A stretch of 64,000 nt of DNA. It comes from Sporothrix humicola. Its lineage: Eukaryota > Ascomycota > Sordariomycetes > Ophiostomatales > Ophiostomataceae. The translations under genes were made by a program, and so were the position numbers. The number at the start of each line of letters is the position of its first letter. Position 1 is the stretch's first letter. The stretch is from the NCBI GenBank assembly GCA_021396245.1, contig WNYE01000023.1:124001-188000 (forward strand), in the 5' to 3' direction. Shown here in pieces: positions 24,382-36,046 of this stretch. The notes beneath the pieces are model-generated. The model made no database searches. It had not been told where the DNA came from and worked only from the letters and a program-made list of their open reading frames with translations.

Positions 24382-25412
24382 ATGCCTCCTATAGGCGAGA
24401 GCGAAGATTCGTACGTTGACGAGAGTCAGCATCACCACCATCAGGCACCGGCCGGCGGCGCCACAGTCACGCCTGGGCTGAACACCCAGGACTCACGGCC
24501 GGCACATGTCTTTGACAGTCCCTATGGCGGCTATTCCGGTGGCGCACCTCTGCCACCCATGTCGTCGTCGGTGGCCATTGCTCACAGCGCTGGCAGTGTG
24601 GGCGGCGGTGCGAGTACCAAAAAGGCTGTGCCACAGCCGGACGGGTTGTTCCCGGATGTGCCCGAGGCCAAGAAGCGCAAGTTTGTCCTGGTTGAGGACC
24701 GCGGCTCGCGTCTGCGTGTGCGTGTCACGTTGAACATGGTCGACACCAGCGAGATCCCAGACTCGTTCCGTCGCTCCAACGCAGTGTGTCCGGGCTCTTT
24801 CTTCCCCCGCGAGATGGAGAGCCCGCCGCCGAGCCCGACAGGCCGCCGTTTCTTCCTCAACGATCTGGACGATGTCGAGGCTCTGAGCCTGGACAACGAG
24901 GACGATGGCGGCGACGAGGTTGAGGCCGGCAGCGACGCCGGGGCCGGCCGCAGACGTCGCCACCACCGCCGCCAGCGCATGGCCATGTCCAACGGCAGCG
25001 ACAGCCTGGACGGCACGACGACCATGGCTACTGTGCCGACGGGCGACAGTGTCGAGACCGAAGTGGCTGTGCCACGGATGCGCAAGGCACTGCGGCGCAA
25101 GCAGGTGCGGCTCAACGACCTGGGCTGCCGCATGGCCTGGCTGCAGAGCCGCGCCTTTGCAGGCCGCCGCATTTTTCTGCAGAAAGCTTGTATGTGCTGT
25201 GTGCCCAAGGATATCCCACGCGCTTGACTGATCGACACGTGGAATGCTAACTTTTGACAGTGGATACATACCGCAGCAAGACGTGCAACGGCATCCAGGC
25301 GTCTATGCACGACGTCAGCGACATTGCTCCGCACTACGAGATGCGCGTCGGCAAGAAGAAGTGGCTGTCGTGCGAGCGCGAAATTGAGCTGCGGCAGCTT
25401 AGCCAGACATGA
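24382..25412 (+). CDS. Second DUF8032-type protein, divergent paralogue of the upstream gene
   Basis: Exons 24382-25189 and 25261-25412 are separated by a 71-nt intron with GTATGT donor, GCTAAC branch and ACAG acceptor; the product is 319 residues. The open frame extends upstream, but the leader translation is hydrophobic and unlike protein, so the ATG after AACTAACC is used. That ATG may itself lie in an intron end (CTAAC, then TATAG), leaving the N-terminus unsure. The conserved domain is split in two: VxVRVTLNMVDTSEIP...NAVCPGSFFPRE (about 24700-24825), then after an acidic/Arg-rich insert NDLGCRMAWL...FLQKALDTYRSK across the intron (about 25110-25285). These align with VESVSTDDLS...PRE, NTVGWSLAQL and LIQRAVDSWRNS of the gene 1.9 kb upstream. 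Function unknown; probably nuclear by its basic and acidic patches. Confidence 0.85.
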
Positions 25413-26151
25413 TCTTTTTCATGTCTTTTTGATGTCTTTTGAGGTGTCCGGCTTGAGTGCGTTGTAAATGTTAAAACTGTTTGGATGTTCGATATGAAAG
25501 TCAAGTAATTTATTTTTGGACTGTTTTGATTACTTGGTACCGGTTGTTTGGCTCTTTTATGGGCTTGAGTTTTGTTGATTTTGGGTTTTGTCGGGAAATG
25601 TTTTTTTGGTTAGGAAAGGGGGACTGTTTACTATTCAGGGGCAAACAGGGGCAATATTTGGTTGGGGTGCTCTGTTTACTGGGCTTGGCTTGTATTTTTC
25701 GTGTAATTCTGGTACCGTGTACTCTTTCTGTTTCTTTCTGTTTTCTTTCTGTTTTCTTCAGGACTGTTTTTGCTCCCGCCTCTATTGGATTTGGACCTGG
25801 ATCAGATTTTGGGTACAATAGACTATTATTTATTTTGTTTCCTCGATTCTGACCCCTTTTCTGTGACATTGTCTCCTTTGCTTCTTTCCTCATGGGCCGT
25901 GTTAGTCGCGCCTGTTGGCCTCAAACGTCAAAACCCGCTGACGTAATTCCGGCCCCGCCCCTGCCGCCTTCGCCGGCCAGAGTCATTCTGGGTCATTCTG
26001 AGAGGCTAAAAGCGGCAATCGCTAGGCCCGTCGCAACTGCAGTATTTGAGCTGCCAATGTGCCTTAATTCCAACTTTGTAATTTTTTTGTGATTTTGGCC
26101 AACTCTCCCATTGACAACAACACACAGCCCTGATCTTGACATGCAGCCACC
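25413..26151. other. Intergenic region before the Rqc2 gene
   Basis: T-rich 3' sequence of the previous gene (to about 25880) is followed by a short CT-rich leader. No gene or structured element seen. Confidence 0.6.
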
Positions 26152-29100
26152 ATGAAGCAGCGCTTCTCGTCTCTCGATGTCCGGGTATGTCCTTAGAGCG
26201 ACCAGACGACAAGCAGACTGCCCCGCGCACTGCGAGCTCTAACCCCTCTGTGCTGTACCTTGCTAACCACCCCGCCATCTTCTCTCTTCTAGGCAATAAG
26301 CCACGAGCTCAACCAGGCCCTCACGGGCACCCGAATTTCCAACGTCTACGACCTCGTACCGCCGTCTGCAGCGTCCTCTGGCTCCTCTTCGAATTCGCGA
26401 ACCATCCTCCTGCGATTCTCCCGCAACCAAGACAAGCACCAGCTCGTTGTCGACTCGGGCTTTCGCTGCCACCTGACAGCGTACGATGCGCGCGCATCGG
26501 CCAATGCCTCCGCCTCTAGCAGCGGCGGTGGCGCCACCAATGCCCCCTCGGCGTTTGTCAGCCGTCTACGCAGTTTTCTGAACGGCCGCCTTGTCGCGGG
26601 CGTCTCACAGGTCGGCACAGACCGCATCATCGAGCTCAGCTTCAACGACGGCCAGCTGCGTCTGTACTTGGAGTTCTTCTCGGCCGGCAATGTTGTGCTG
26701 ACAGACGCCAATTCCAAGGTGCTGGCGCTGCAGCGTACCGTGGCAGCCTTCCGAAGCGCCAGCCTCGACGTGACACTCAGCGTTGGCAGCCCCTATGCCA
26801 TTGGTGCGCGGAAGAATGTCTCGGAAGTTCCCGAGCTTACACTCGATAAGCTGCGCGAAGTGCTCCAAAAGGCGGTTGCCGTTGACGCACCAAAGGCAGC
26901 AGCAACAGCAGTCGAGGGAGAAGCAGCTCCAGTACCAGCACCCCCAGCCAAGAAAAAGAAGAAGACAAAAGGCCTTAGTCGCATCTTGGCACTCGCGTTT
27001 ACGGACCTTTCTCAAGTGCTGATCGACCACACTCTTCTGCTGTCTGGATTCGACACTGCAACTGCTGGCACGCCAGAGGACATTCTCGCTGACGGGGCAC
27101 GACTCCAAGCGCTGCTCAAAGTTCTGCAGGATGTGCGTGCCGAGACTGAGGGTCTGACAAAAGCTGGCGCCAACTGCCGGGGCTACGTCATTGCCACGAA
27201 AAAGGAGGTGCCCGAAAGCGGAACAAAAGCGGACGGGGCGCCTGCAGAAGCGACACAAGAGAAGCAGCCAACAGGTGCGACACCTGCGGCTTCGTCTCGG
27301 CGAACCGATCTGGACTATGTCGACTTCCATCCTTTCAGCCCGCGCCAGTTCGAAATGGATCCAAAGTACGTCGTCTTGCCGTTTGACACCTTCAACCAGG
27401 CAGCCGATGAGTTCTATTCGCACCTCCAAGGCCTGAAAGCCGACAAGCAGGTCCACCAGCAAGAGTCGGCGGCCTCCAAGAAACTTGAGGCAACAAAGCG
27501 TGACCAGGCACAGCGTATCGAGTCTCTGCAGGAAACGCAGCAGCTCAATTCCCGGAAAGCCACCGCCATCCAGGCCAACCAGGACTGGGTGCAGCTGGCC
27601 ATCGATGCTGTCAACGAGCAATTGCAGCTAGGCATGGACTGGGGCGATCTTGAGGTCATGATCGAGAACAGTGCCAGCAGCAACCCGGTGGCCGCTCTCA
27701 TTAAGTTGCCCATGAAACTGGCCGAAGGTGTCATCACGCTGTGCCTGGACGAGGAGCCAGAAGAAGGCTGGGAGGAAGAGTACGAGGACGGTGCCTACGA
27801 CCAGAACCAAAACCGCGACGACGACCAAGACGGCGAGGAGGGCCGTAAGATGATTGATGTCGATGTCAAGCTGGCTCTCTCTGCTTGGAGCAACGCTCGC
27901 GAGTACTACGAACAGAAGCGCTCGGCAGCCGTCAAAGAGCAGAAGACCAAAGAGGTTACTTCGCTGGCTCTACGCAATGCCGAAAAGAAGGTTGCCGAGG
28001 AGCTGAAGCGCGTCCAAAAGACAGGCAAACCAGCACCACAGCTGATTCGCCGGCAGCTTTGGTTCGAAAAGTTCCTGTGGTTTATCTCGTCCGACGGTCA
28101 CCTGATTCTAGCCGCCCGCGAGTCGCAGCAGTGCGAGATGCTCTACCGCCAGCACCTGCGTCATGGCGACGTCTATGTCCATGCCGACCTCAAGGGCTCT
28201 CCGGGTATGATCATCATCAAGAACCGTCCGGACACCGACGTCGATGCGCCCATTCCGCCAGCAACGCTTGCTCAAGCAGGAACTCTGGCCGTGTGTGCGT
28301 CTGAGGCCTGGGACACAAAGGCCGGCATGGGCGCGTACTGGGTCCATTCCAACCAGGTCTTCAAGTCCAACGCAAACGGCGACATTCTGCCACCCGGCTC
28401 TTTTGATGTCCGCGGCGAGAAAAACCACCTCCCGCCGCCGCAGAGAGTTCTCGGGTTCGGCCTGTATTTCAAAATTAGCAATGCCAGTCGTGCCAACCAC
28501 GGAAAACACCAGATCGTGTCACAGCCGGCCAACTCCAACGACACCCACCCAGTCGAGAATGAAAATGACACTGATGACGAAGAAGACGAAGAGGAGGAAG
28601 AGGTAGCGGAGGCCAGTGGTGACAACGCTGAAGAGAAGCCGAGAGGCGAAGAGGAGGTGACAAACGAGGCCGCTGGCAAGGCCGACGATTCTGCCTCAAC
28701 AGAGGAGCGTGCGGTGGAAGAAACAAACGCCAAGGGCACAGGAGATGATCAAGAAGCAGAAAAGGAAGACGACGAAAAGACGAAACCTGAAGATGACACG
28801 GAGTCGGTCGCCCCGGCTGTAGGATGGCTAGGAAAGGCAAAGTCACATCTTCGTGCCAGCTCGCCGACACCATCCCGAAGCTCGAGTGTCAACACGAGCT
28901 CTGGCAGCGGGTCAAAACGCGGCCAGAAGGCAAGGGCGAAGAAGATGGCCAAGTACAAGGACCAGGACGACGAGGACCGCGCTCGGGCCGAGAAGCTCAA
29001 CGGCATTGCGGCCGGCCGCGAGAAGCAAGAGGCCAAGTTGCGCGCCAAGGCGCAGCGCGAGGCCGAGATTGCTGCCTACGAAGAGCGCCGCCGCATTCAA

Positions 29101-29724
29101 AAGGAGAAGCAGATGCAAAAAATGCGCGACTACGAAGCTGCCCGACAAGCCAAACTGGACGCCAATGGCGACGACGCCGCCCTCGGCGCTGCTCTCGATG
29201 GCGATGATGATGCTGACGGCGCTGGCAATCTGGACCTGCTCAACTCGCTTGTTGCCCGCCCTGCTCCCGGCGACGAGATTCTCGAGGTAGTCCCTGTCTG
29301 CGGACCCTGGATGGCGCTTTCGAAGCTCAAGTACAAGGTCAAGCTGCAGCCCGGCACAACAAAGAAGGGCCGTGCCATGCGAGACGTGCTGGAGCGCTGG
29401 CGGCGTGCTGGCGAAGCTGGCAAGACCAACAACAACATTATCGACGAGGAGAGCCGTGATCCAGAGCGCATGTGGCCGCGGGAGGTCGAGCTGATCTCGG
29501 GCATCAAGATGGAAGAAGCGTCCAACAGCGTGCCTGTCGGGAAGCTGACTTTGATGCAGGGCGGCGGTTTCGGCGCAAACGCTGGCGGCGGTGGTGGAGG
29601 AGGCGGTGGGAAAGGCAATAATAACAAGGGCGGTGCTGGTAAAGGCGGCAAAGGCAAAGGCATCGGGAAGAGTGGTGCCGGAGGTGGAAAAGGAGGCAAG
29701 GGGGGAGGAGGAGGAAAGAGATAG
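26152..29724 (+). CDS. TAE2: Ribosome quality control complex subunit 2 (Rqc2/Tae2, NEMF homologue)
   Basis: Exons 26152-26184 and 26293-29724 (108-nt intron, GTATGT donor, TTCTAG acceptor) give 1154 residues. The N-terminus MKQRFSSLDVR, continuing AISHELNQALTGTRISNVYDL, is the NFACT-N signature. Asp9 and an Asp-Arg pair (about 121-122) correspond to residues known in yeast Rqc2 to be needed for CAT-tail elongation. A coiled-coil middle domain follows (Glu/Lys/Gln-rich, about 350-600), then NFACT-R starting at WFEKFLWFISSDGHL (about 601), a very acidic linker (about 760-840), and NFACT-C near EVVPVCGPWMAL (about 1009). Family role: on stalled 60S subunits Rqc2 binds the peptidyl-tRNA, recruits Listerin and adds Ala/Thr tails. 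The last 50 or so residues are an unusual Gly/Lys-rich tail. Convergent with the Sec21 gene. Confidence 0.95.
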
Positions 29725-30147
29725 GTGTGCGAGTGGGTGCGAAACAAAAAAGAAAGAAAGAAAGCTCCGAGACACGAGCATATCATATCAAACGTCAAAT
29801 GTGAAAGGTATATCCAAAAAGAGACACTTCACACCATAGTATAACCAAATTGCAACGGGCTGTGAATGTAAAGAGTAATAATAATTGTATGATAGATCGA
29901 AAGCCTATTTTTTTATGCCGCCGGTAGTTGTGTACTGACAAAACCCTGGACATGGAAACAAAAACAAAACAAAAAAGGCAAAATCAGACAAGTACAGTCT
30001 TTTTCTACCCTACCAACATAGACAGTATAAAAAATTTGGAAGGAAACATGGAAAGAAAGAAAACGCTAACCCGAAAGCATTTCTCTAGAATAAGGACACG
30101 CAAAAAGGTACCAACACGGCCGTTGTCACCCAACTCCAAATTAATAA
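29725..30147. other. Short intergenic region between convergent genes
   Basis: A-rich sequence shared by the 3' ends of the Rqc2 gene (+ strand) and the Sec21 gene (- strand). No gene seen. Confidence 0.7.
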
Positions 30148-33100
30148 TTAACCGAGAGCAGCGACAATCAGAGCCGACACGCCCTCCTCCTCGCTGCGGA
30201 CCGTGACCTTGGTGGTCACGCCCGACTTGGACGAGTAGGCCATGCGGACGTTGGCGACGACGCGGCCGCCGTTGACCGTCTTGCCCAGCAGCTTGAGCGT
30301 GTGCGTGGTCTGGCTCATTGGGATATCTGTGCCCTCGAGCGGCTGCAGCGACAGCGTCTTGGCGAGCTGCTCTGTTGCATCTGTTTGAGAAAAGCGTGGT
30401 TAGCGGGGTGAAATTGTAGTGATGGATGCTAAGAGTGATAGGGGCTAAAAACTTACCGGCAATGCTCTTCACGCCGCTGAGCTGCAGTGTCTCTTCCGAC
30501 TCCTCGCCCGACGCGCCGATCTGCTCCCACAGGTGGGCAAAGTTGCTGGCAAACGTGGGAATAACGTAGTCGCTGCCGGCCAGCTCGAACTCGGACACCT
30601 CGTACTCATCGTCGTAGCCCGTCTCCTCGGGCTCGCCCGTCGTCGGGTCGATCTCCTTGCTCGTAAACTTGAGCACGTTGGAGAAGGTGCTTGTCGGCAG
30701 CGCGTCGGCGCCACCGACCTTGCGCAGCGCCACGTAGACCTTGCCGGGCTCGTCCGTCGCCAAGCGCTCGGCCTGCAGGATAAACACCTCCTCGACCTCC
30801 TCGTCGTCCGAGGGCGTGGCCACGACAGATACGTTCTCCAGGACGGTCTCGGGCAGCGTGTTCTTGACCTCGTACTGCAGCACAATGTGCTCCTTGAAGA
30901 TGTGCTTGACAACGCTGACGACGTACTCGGTCTCGGCCTCGGTAAGCTCGATGACCGGCGACGACTTGAGCACGGCGCCAAACTCCTTCATCTCGGGGAT
31001 CTGGAGCAGCTCCTGGGCGTACTTCTGGGCCTGTGCCGATGCAGTAGCGGCAGCCTCGGCGCCAGTCGCGGGCGTCTTGGTCGGGCCGAGCTTGGGAGCC
31101 TTGAGTGTTGGGGCAGTAGCCGTAAGCTTCTTTGTCCGGTCCTCGGCGTCGGCCTGCTCGCGTGTGACAACAGGGATCGTGGAAATATCGAATGGTGTGG
31201 CAAACGTCTCCTTGTCGTCGGCCGTGACGTATGTGATGAGCTGGTGCTCGAAGTAGGACAGCGAGTACATATTTTCTGTTTTCGTGTGTTAGTAAATCAA
31301 ATGCATGTGTTCTCCATACTTTCTCTCTCTCCCATCCCATGCATGACCTACCATTCTTGACAAAGCGCGTCGACATCTCGTCGGGTTCCTCCATCAGCCG
31401 GAGGCTCAGCGTGGCACGGTCGCGGACCTCGTCGTCGACGTCGTCCAAGCAGCGCGAAAGCAGCACCTGCACACTCTTCTTGACCTCAGGGTCCTTCTGA
31501 GCAACACCAAATTTGGCCAGGGCCGTCACAGCCGCAGCACGGACGATGGCGTTCTCGAGCACAACGCGGTTGTAGATGTAGCGGATGTACTTGGTCGGCT
31601 GTGATGTCTTGGGGCCCTCAATTCCCAACAGGTGCAGGATGCGCACGGCCAGCTTTGTGAACTCGCAGTCCTCAATGAACTCGCAAAGGTGGGCCAGGGC
31701 GTCCTCCTTGGAGTCCGGCACAAACTTGATCAGATCGAACATGCTCTCGACAACGGCGCGCTTGAACTCGTAGCCGCCCTCGTCGCGCAGGATGCCGCTG
31801 AGGAAGGTGAGCATGCCGGCCTGCTTGCTGGGGAACTTGAGGCAGAGCGTGCGGATGGCCTCGACAATGGTGATCTTGAACTCGTCTGTGATCTCGGACA
31901 TGAAACCGCTAATCTGCTTCATCAGACGGTCGACACTGGCCTCGTTGCCTGTCTTGAGCAGCGTGGTGATGGCAAACGTGGCAATGGACCGGTTGCTGTT
32001 GGAAATGAGCAGCTCAATGTCTGGGTTGCACACGTGCACGGCCTGGGGCTTGAACGACGCAAAGTTGTGCAGGATGCGCAGGGCGGCGAACTTGGTGACG
32101 GCACGTGGCGATGTCAGGAACAGCTGCAGCACATGCACGGCCTGCGACACCTCGGCGTCGGTCACGTCGCGCAGATCGCAAATGGCCTTGGCAGCCTCGA
32201 AGTTGACCATCTCGCTCTTGTGGCGCAGCCAGCCGTCGAGCAGCTGCACCATCGACGGGCGCAGCGTGGGGTCCTCCTCGGCGAGCTGGGCAGCCAGACG
32301 GACAAGCAGGACGACGGCAGCCGGGCTCTTGACGGCGCCGGCAGCACCAAACTGCTTGACCATCTTGACGAGGGCCATCTTGTCGTGCATGCGCATCTGG
32401 TACAAAAGACCAATGGCGTGGTACTGGGTCATGGACGAGCTGTTGACGGGGGCGGCGTTCGACGACGAGAAGCCAAGCGAGAAGCCACCGGAGCTCTTGG
32501 TGTTGGCGGCAGCCTCCTGCGTCTCGCTCTGCCAGCGGCGGACAACATCGCGGGCAATCGGCAGCAAATGGTAGGACGAGATCAGGGCGGCCGACGAGAC
32601 GGAGGGCGTGCGGTCGACAATGGCCGTCTTGATGACACGCTCGATGGACTGGACGGTGGTGGCGTCGATGATGCGGCAGAGGGCGCGGATGGCGTTGGGC
32701 CGATAAATGTAGTCGCCGCTTCCGCCGGTGTCCTTCATGATGGTGCTGGTGACCATGATGATATCCTCGGCCGAGTGGGCTAGCTCCTTGATGACAAGGT
32801 GGACCATCTGCCGTAGGCTGGCATCCTTGTTCTGGAAGAGCTTCGAGATGCCAAAGAAGAGCTCGGTCGCCTCGGTGGTCGGGAAGCGCTCGCCGGTGTA
32901 CAGCAAAAGGGCAATCTTGGTGAGCAGAATGCGGCATTGGCGCGGCTGGATGGGAGAACGGTTGAAAAGACGTGCTGCGAGACGAAAAGAGAACATGTTA
33001 GCAATGCCTGGCGACGCTGGCAGCTCTTGGGGCATCGATGCTACCAATCGCCCCCTTTCCCCATAAACATGAAGCTATTCCCGGATTGGGCGGCGGATGG

Positions 33101-33187
33101 ACCAAACTGACCTTCTTGGAAGACCTGCGTGCGGTCAACCCGCACGAGGCTGCCGTCGGCATCCTCGTCCCTCTTGCCGTAGTTCAT
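30148..33187 (-). CDS. SEC21: Coatomer subunit gamma (COPI coat, Sec21)
   Basis: Four exons on the - strand: 33187-33112, 32974-31352, 31275-30457 and 30380-30148, with introns of 137, 76 and 76 nt. All junctions keep phase and give 916 residues, close to yeast Sec21 (935). The N-terminus MNYGKRDEDADGSLVRVDRTQ followed by VFQEARLFNRSPIQPRQCR is diagnostic. An adaptin-like HEAT/ARM trunk fills the first 550 or so residues, then an Ala/Pro/Thr linker, the gamma-COP appendage (AVLKSSPVIELTEAETEY onward) and the C-terminal platform ending EEGVSALIVAALG. Role: F-subcomplex adaptor of COPI vesicles in Golgi-to-ER retrieval; the appendage binds ArfGAP. Divergent from the orphan gene at 34343. Confidence 0.97.
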
Positions 33188-34342
33188 GGTGGGCGGCAAA
33201 ATGGCGACAATGGGTGGACAGGATGGGTGGTGGTGTTGATGGAAGTCGGTGGGAGGATGCGAGGGGACACTTCAGCAAGCTGGAATAGGGATATCGCGAC
33301 GTATGCCAAATTCCCCCCTTGCCCCACTCACCTCAACGCATTGGGGGGGAAGCTGCACACCGGTTCGACAGTCACGTGAAAATCAGTTATAGGGGAAGCC
33401 AACTCGGCCAGGTAAGCTCAAAATTAGGGCCACAGAAATAGGTGGCCCCAAAAGTGTGGCGCAGCTATCAGCCACAGCTGGATGTACCTCTGTGTAATAC
33501 CTTTACCCTATTAGGAAATACCACAACACTGCCAGTTTTGTGTACAACGACACGACCGCCACCTCCTGCAGACGCAAACACCCCCAAGGAAGTTTACTGG
33601 TTCTGTAGTACACCATTTTTTCTCATGGAGTATAATCTATTCTAATAGACCATGAGCTCTCTGTATCGTAGTCGTCGTGAACCACTCGATGTGTTGGACG
33701 GCATTTCCTGTCTGACGCTCGTTTGGCATAGTCCTGCATGGTCTGCAAACATGTCCCAAGTGAATATCTCCAGTTTCAAGTCTGCCAGTATCAAATGAAT
33801 ATCTATGTTGCCACAATTTCAATGCCACCGCCTGTATACATTTATATACACGGCAGAATATGGCCTAACCATCGCACCTGCCGTCTAGGAGCCTGTGCCG
33901 TGCAGCCACGGACTTGCCTTTTCGTGGCCGAGGTGCAGTCACCAGAACTATATAATGCTATAGGCCAGCTACGGAAAGTGCGTCTATTCACTCCTTCCTG
34001 TTTTAATCCAACCGCGACGCACCAGCTACTACTCTTACCATTGTGATCATGGGGCGTGGTTGCCTTCCATTTCTCTTTCCATTGTAGGAGCCACCCATAT
34101 ATATTCCCGCTCGATTTTGGTTTGTTTTGTTCCTGCCTCTTTTACCTTGCTCTATACCTTGAATACGCAAGGGGGGCTAAGGATACCGGGGAAACAACCA
34201 CGACAGTCCGTATGACTGGTGCCAGCATACGACAACATACCCCCACTCCTCTCCGATACGCCTTTCCGACTTTTATTTTCTGACTGGGGGCTGCAGTTCT
34301 CAAATATCGCCAAAGTTCCAGGCTGCCAGCTCCATCAATGAT
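33188..34342. other. Divergent intergenic region
   Basis: About 1.15 kb between Sec21 (- strand) and the orphan gene (+ strand), so it presumably holds both promoters. It is of mixed composition, with AT-rich sequence around 33620-33990. No gene or RNA recognised. Confidence 0.6.
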
Positions 34343-36046
34343 ATGTGGCGTGACGTGGTCGGCCGGCCAGCGAAGCGTGCAAAGAGGCTTTCGTCCCCTG
34401 AGCTGTCGTCCCCTGGGATCTCCATGGTGACCCGAGCAACCAGTGCTTTCGATAGTACGTCGGCCGAGTCTGAGAATGGGGATGCCACGGTCACAGTCAA
34501 GGTGCACAATACGGCCGACGTTGGTGGCCACGATGATTACGGCCTAGGGAACGAAACAAATGATCGTGAGAAAGTGGTTTCGAGCGACCGCCATGCATCG
34601 CTACAGCATGGCCCGGCCACCAGCAATGATAACATGGATTCGACTGTCGAGGCTCTCCGTATACTACGGAAAAAGAGGAAAAGATCCATGCTGGCCCTTC
34701 GCTCAAAAGAAAATATACATTCGACAGAGTCCCAAGCTGCGCTAACTGCACCGACTACGCCGGCTACACCAACTCCCGCTGGAAGAAAAGTTCGGGGTGC
34801 GACTTTACCCATGGTCAAAAATGGCGCGGCCAACAATGGCATCATGGATGCCGACAACGGCGAAGACGGCAATAACATCAGAAATGATGCTACTACTTTT
34901 GAAAAAGCGATAGCTTCAACCCACAATCTCGTTGACCCCTACACGAGAGGAGAAAAGCAAAGCCCGCTTCCTAAGCCGGCTGCTCTGGGTTCCAGCAATA
35001 GCAGAGTTCTCCGGTCGGCTACTAGAAACCTCAGCAGCCAGGGCAATACAACTAAAGGTTCTGGGAAAGCCGATTCTTCAGCCGCCAGCAAGAAGCCCCG
35101 TCAACCCAGAAAGAGGGGGTACAGAGGGCGGTGGAAGGCGAGAGAGGATACAAGTACCGATGTTTTAAAGCTCAGCAATGAGCCTATCAAGATGCATGAC
35201 CTTGGTGAGCCACGGAACACTGACGGCGATGGCTCGACCTTTGTTGATTCTTCGTTCGACAACGATGGCCACATTGAAGAGTTTTATGACACGGGTTTTG
35301 ACGACTACTTCGACAAATCTCATGATACCGGTCACCAGGAAAATGCTGGTTCCGATTCTTCAATACAAGCCGGTGGCCACCATGGTAAAGGCACCCCTGT
35401 GGGCAACAGCTTGCGCCGCCACACCATTGAACTCTCTGCTGCAGATATCGAGCCACACGAGGCCCCGGTTCATCTTCACCGCTTTAATGGCTCGACATTA
35501 GTATTGGCCTCACAAAAGCCTCACACTGCAGGCTACCATGGCGCCATCACAGCTTCTGGCATGTCAAACGGCGCACCACATGGATTAACAAACCGGCCCC
35601 AGTCATTTCTGGGCCACCGCATGAGCTTTCCTGCATACGACTCCAGCCATGTTCTGGGCCGAGTTCACAACCATGGCCTAGCCAATGCATCACACCACCA
35701 GCTCAGTCCTAGCACGCCGAGAGAGAGACTACCCTCGATACAAGCCCTGCTTGCGTCGGTAGGCCAGCCGGCGCTGCAGGACAGCAGCGGTTTCTTCGGT
35801 CACCAACCAGAGCCAACCCAGCTTCGCGATTACCAAGCGGCACCGGCATCTACAATTAGCCACCAGCATTCAGATCCGGCCACAGGCCTGGCTTGGATAC
35901 CTGTTGTAACAGCACGAGGTGTCACATATATCCGCCCCCATTCCGGCATTGTGGAAACAATGCCGAGAAGATCGCTGTCAAGTTTACCTTCCACAATTAA
36001 CGACCGAGGTTCTTTTGGGGCAAGAAAGCACGACAGCCAGTGCTGA
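34343..36046 (+). CDS. Hypothetical low-complexity basic protein (orphan)
   Basis: A single open frame of 567 codons without visible introns. I do not recognise the family. The translation is Ser/Thr/Asn/His-rich and largely disordered-looking. It has nuclear-localisation-like basic clusters: RPAKRAKR near residue 8, ILRKKRKR near 110, and KKPRQPRKRGYRGRWKAR near 255, the last resembling an AT-hook-type basic patch. An acidic Asp-rich patch follows (about 295-335), then a His/Ser/Pro-rich C-terminal half. Codon use is less GC-biased than in its neighbours, as for fast-evolving genes. A nuclear protein is the best guess. The start is the first ATG of the frame; an upstream exon cannot be excluded. 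Confidence 0.65.
   Translation: MWRDVVGRPAKRAKRLSSPELSSPGISMVTRATSAFDSTSAESENGDATVTVKVHNTADVGGHDDYGLGNETNDREKVVSSDRHASLQHGPATSNDNMDSTVEALRILRKKRKRSMLALRSKENIHSTESQAALTAPTTPATPTPAGRKVRGATLPMVKNGAANNGIMDADNGEDGNNIRNDATTFEKAIASTHNLVDPYTRGEKQSPLPKPAALGSSNSRVLRSATRNLSSQGNTTKGSGKADSSAASKKPRQPRKRGYRGRWKAREDTSTDVLKLSNEPIKMHDLGEPRNTDGDGSTFVDSSFDNDGHIEEFYDTGFDDYFDKSHDTGHQENAGSDSSIQAGGHHGKGTPVGNSLRRHTIELSAADIEPHEAPVHLHRFNGSTLVLASQKPHTAGYHGAITASGMSNGAPHGLTNRPQSFLGHRMSFPAYDSSHVLGRVHNHGLANASHHQLSPSTPRERLPSIQALLASVGQPALQDSSGFFGHQPEPTQLRDYQAAPASTISHQHSDPATGLAWIPVVTARGVTYIRPHSGIVETMPRRSLSSLPSTINDRGSFGARKHDSQC

Noticed and set aside
31632..32783. Long + strand open frame (383 codons)
   Set aside because: It lies exactly antisense to the coatomer gamma gene, whose frame, splicing and homology are clear; GC-rich third positions create the mirror frame.
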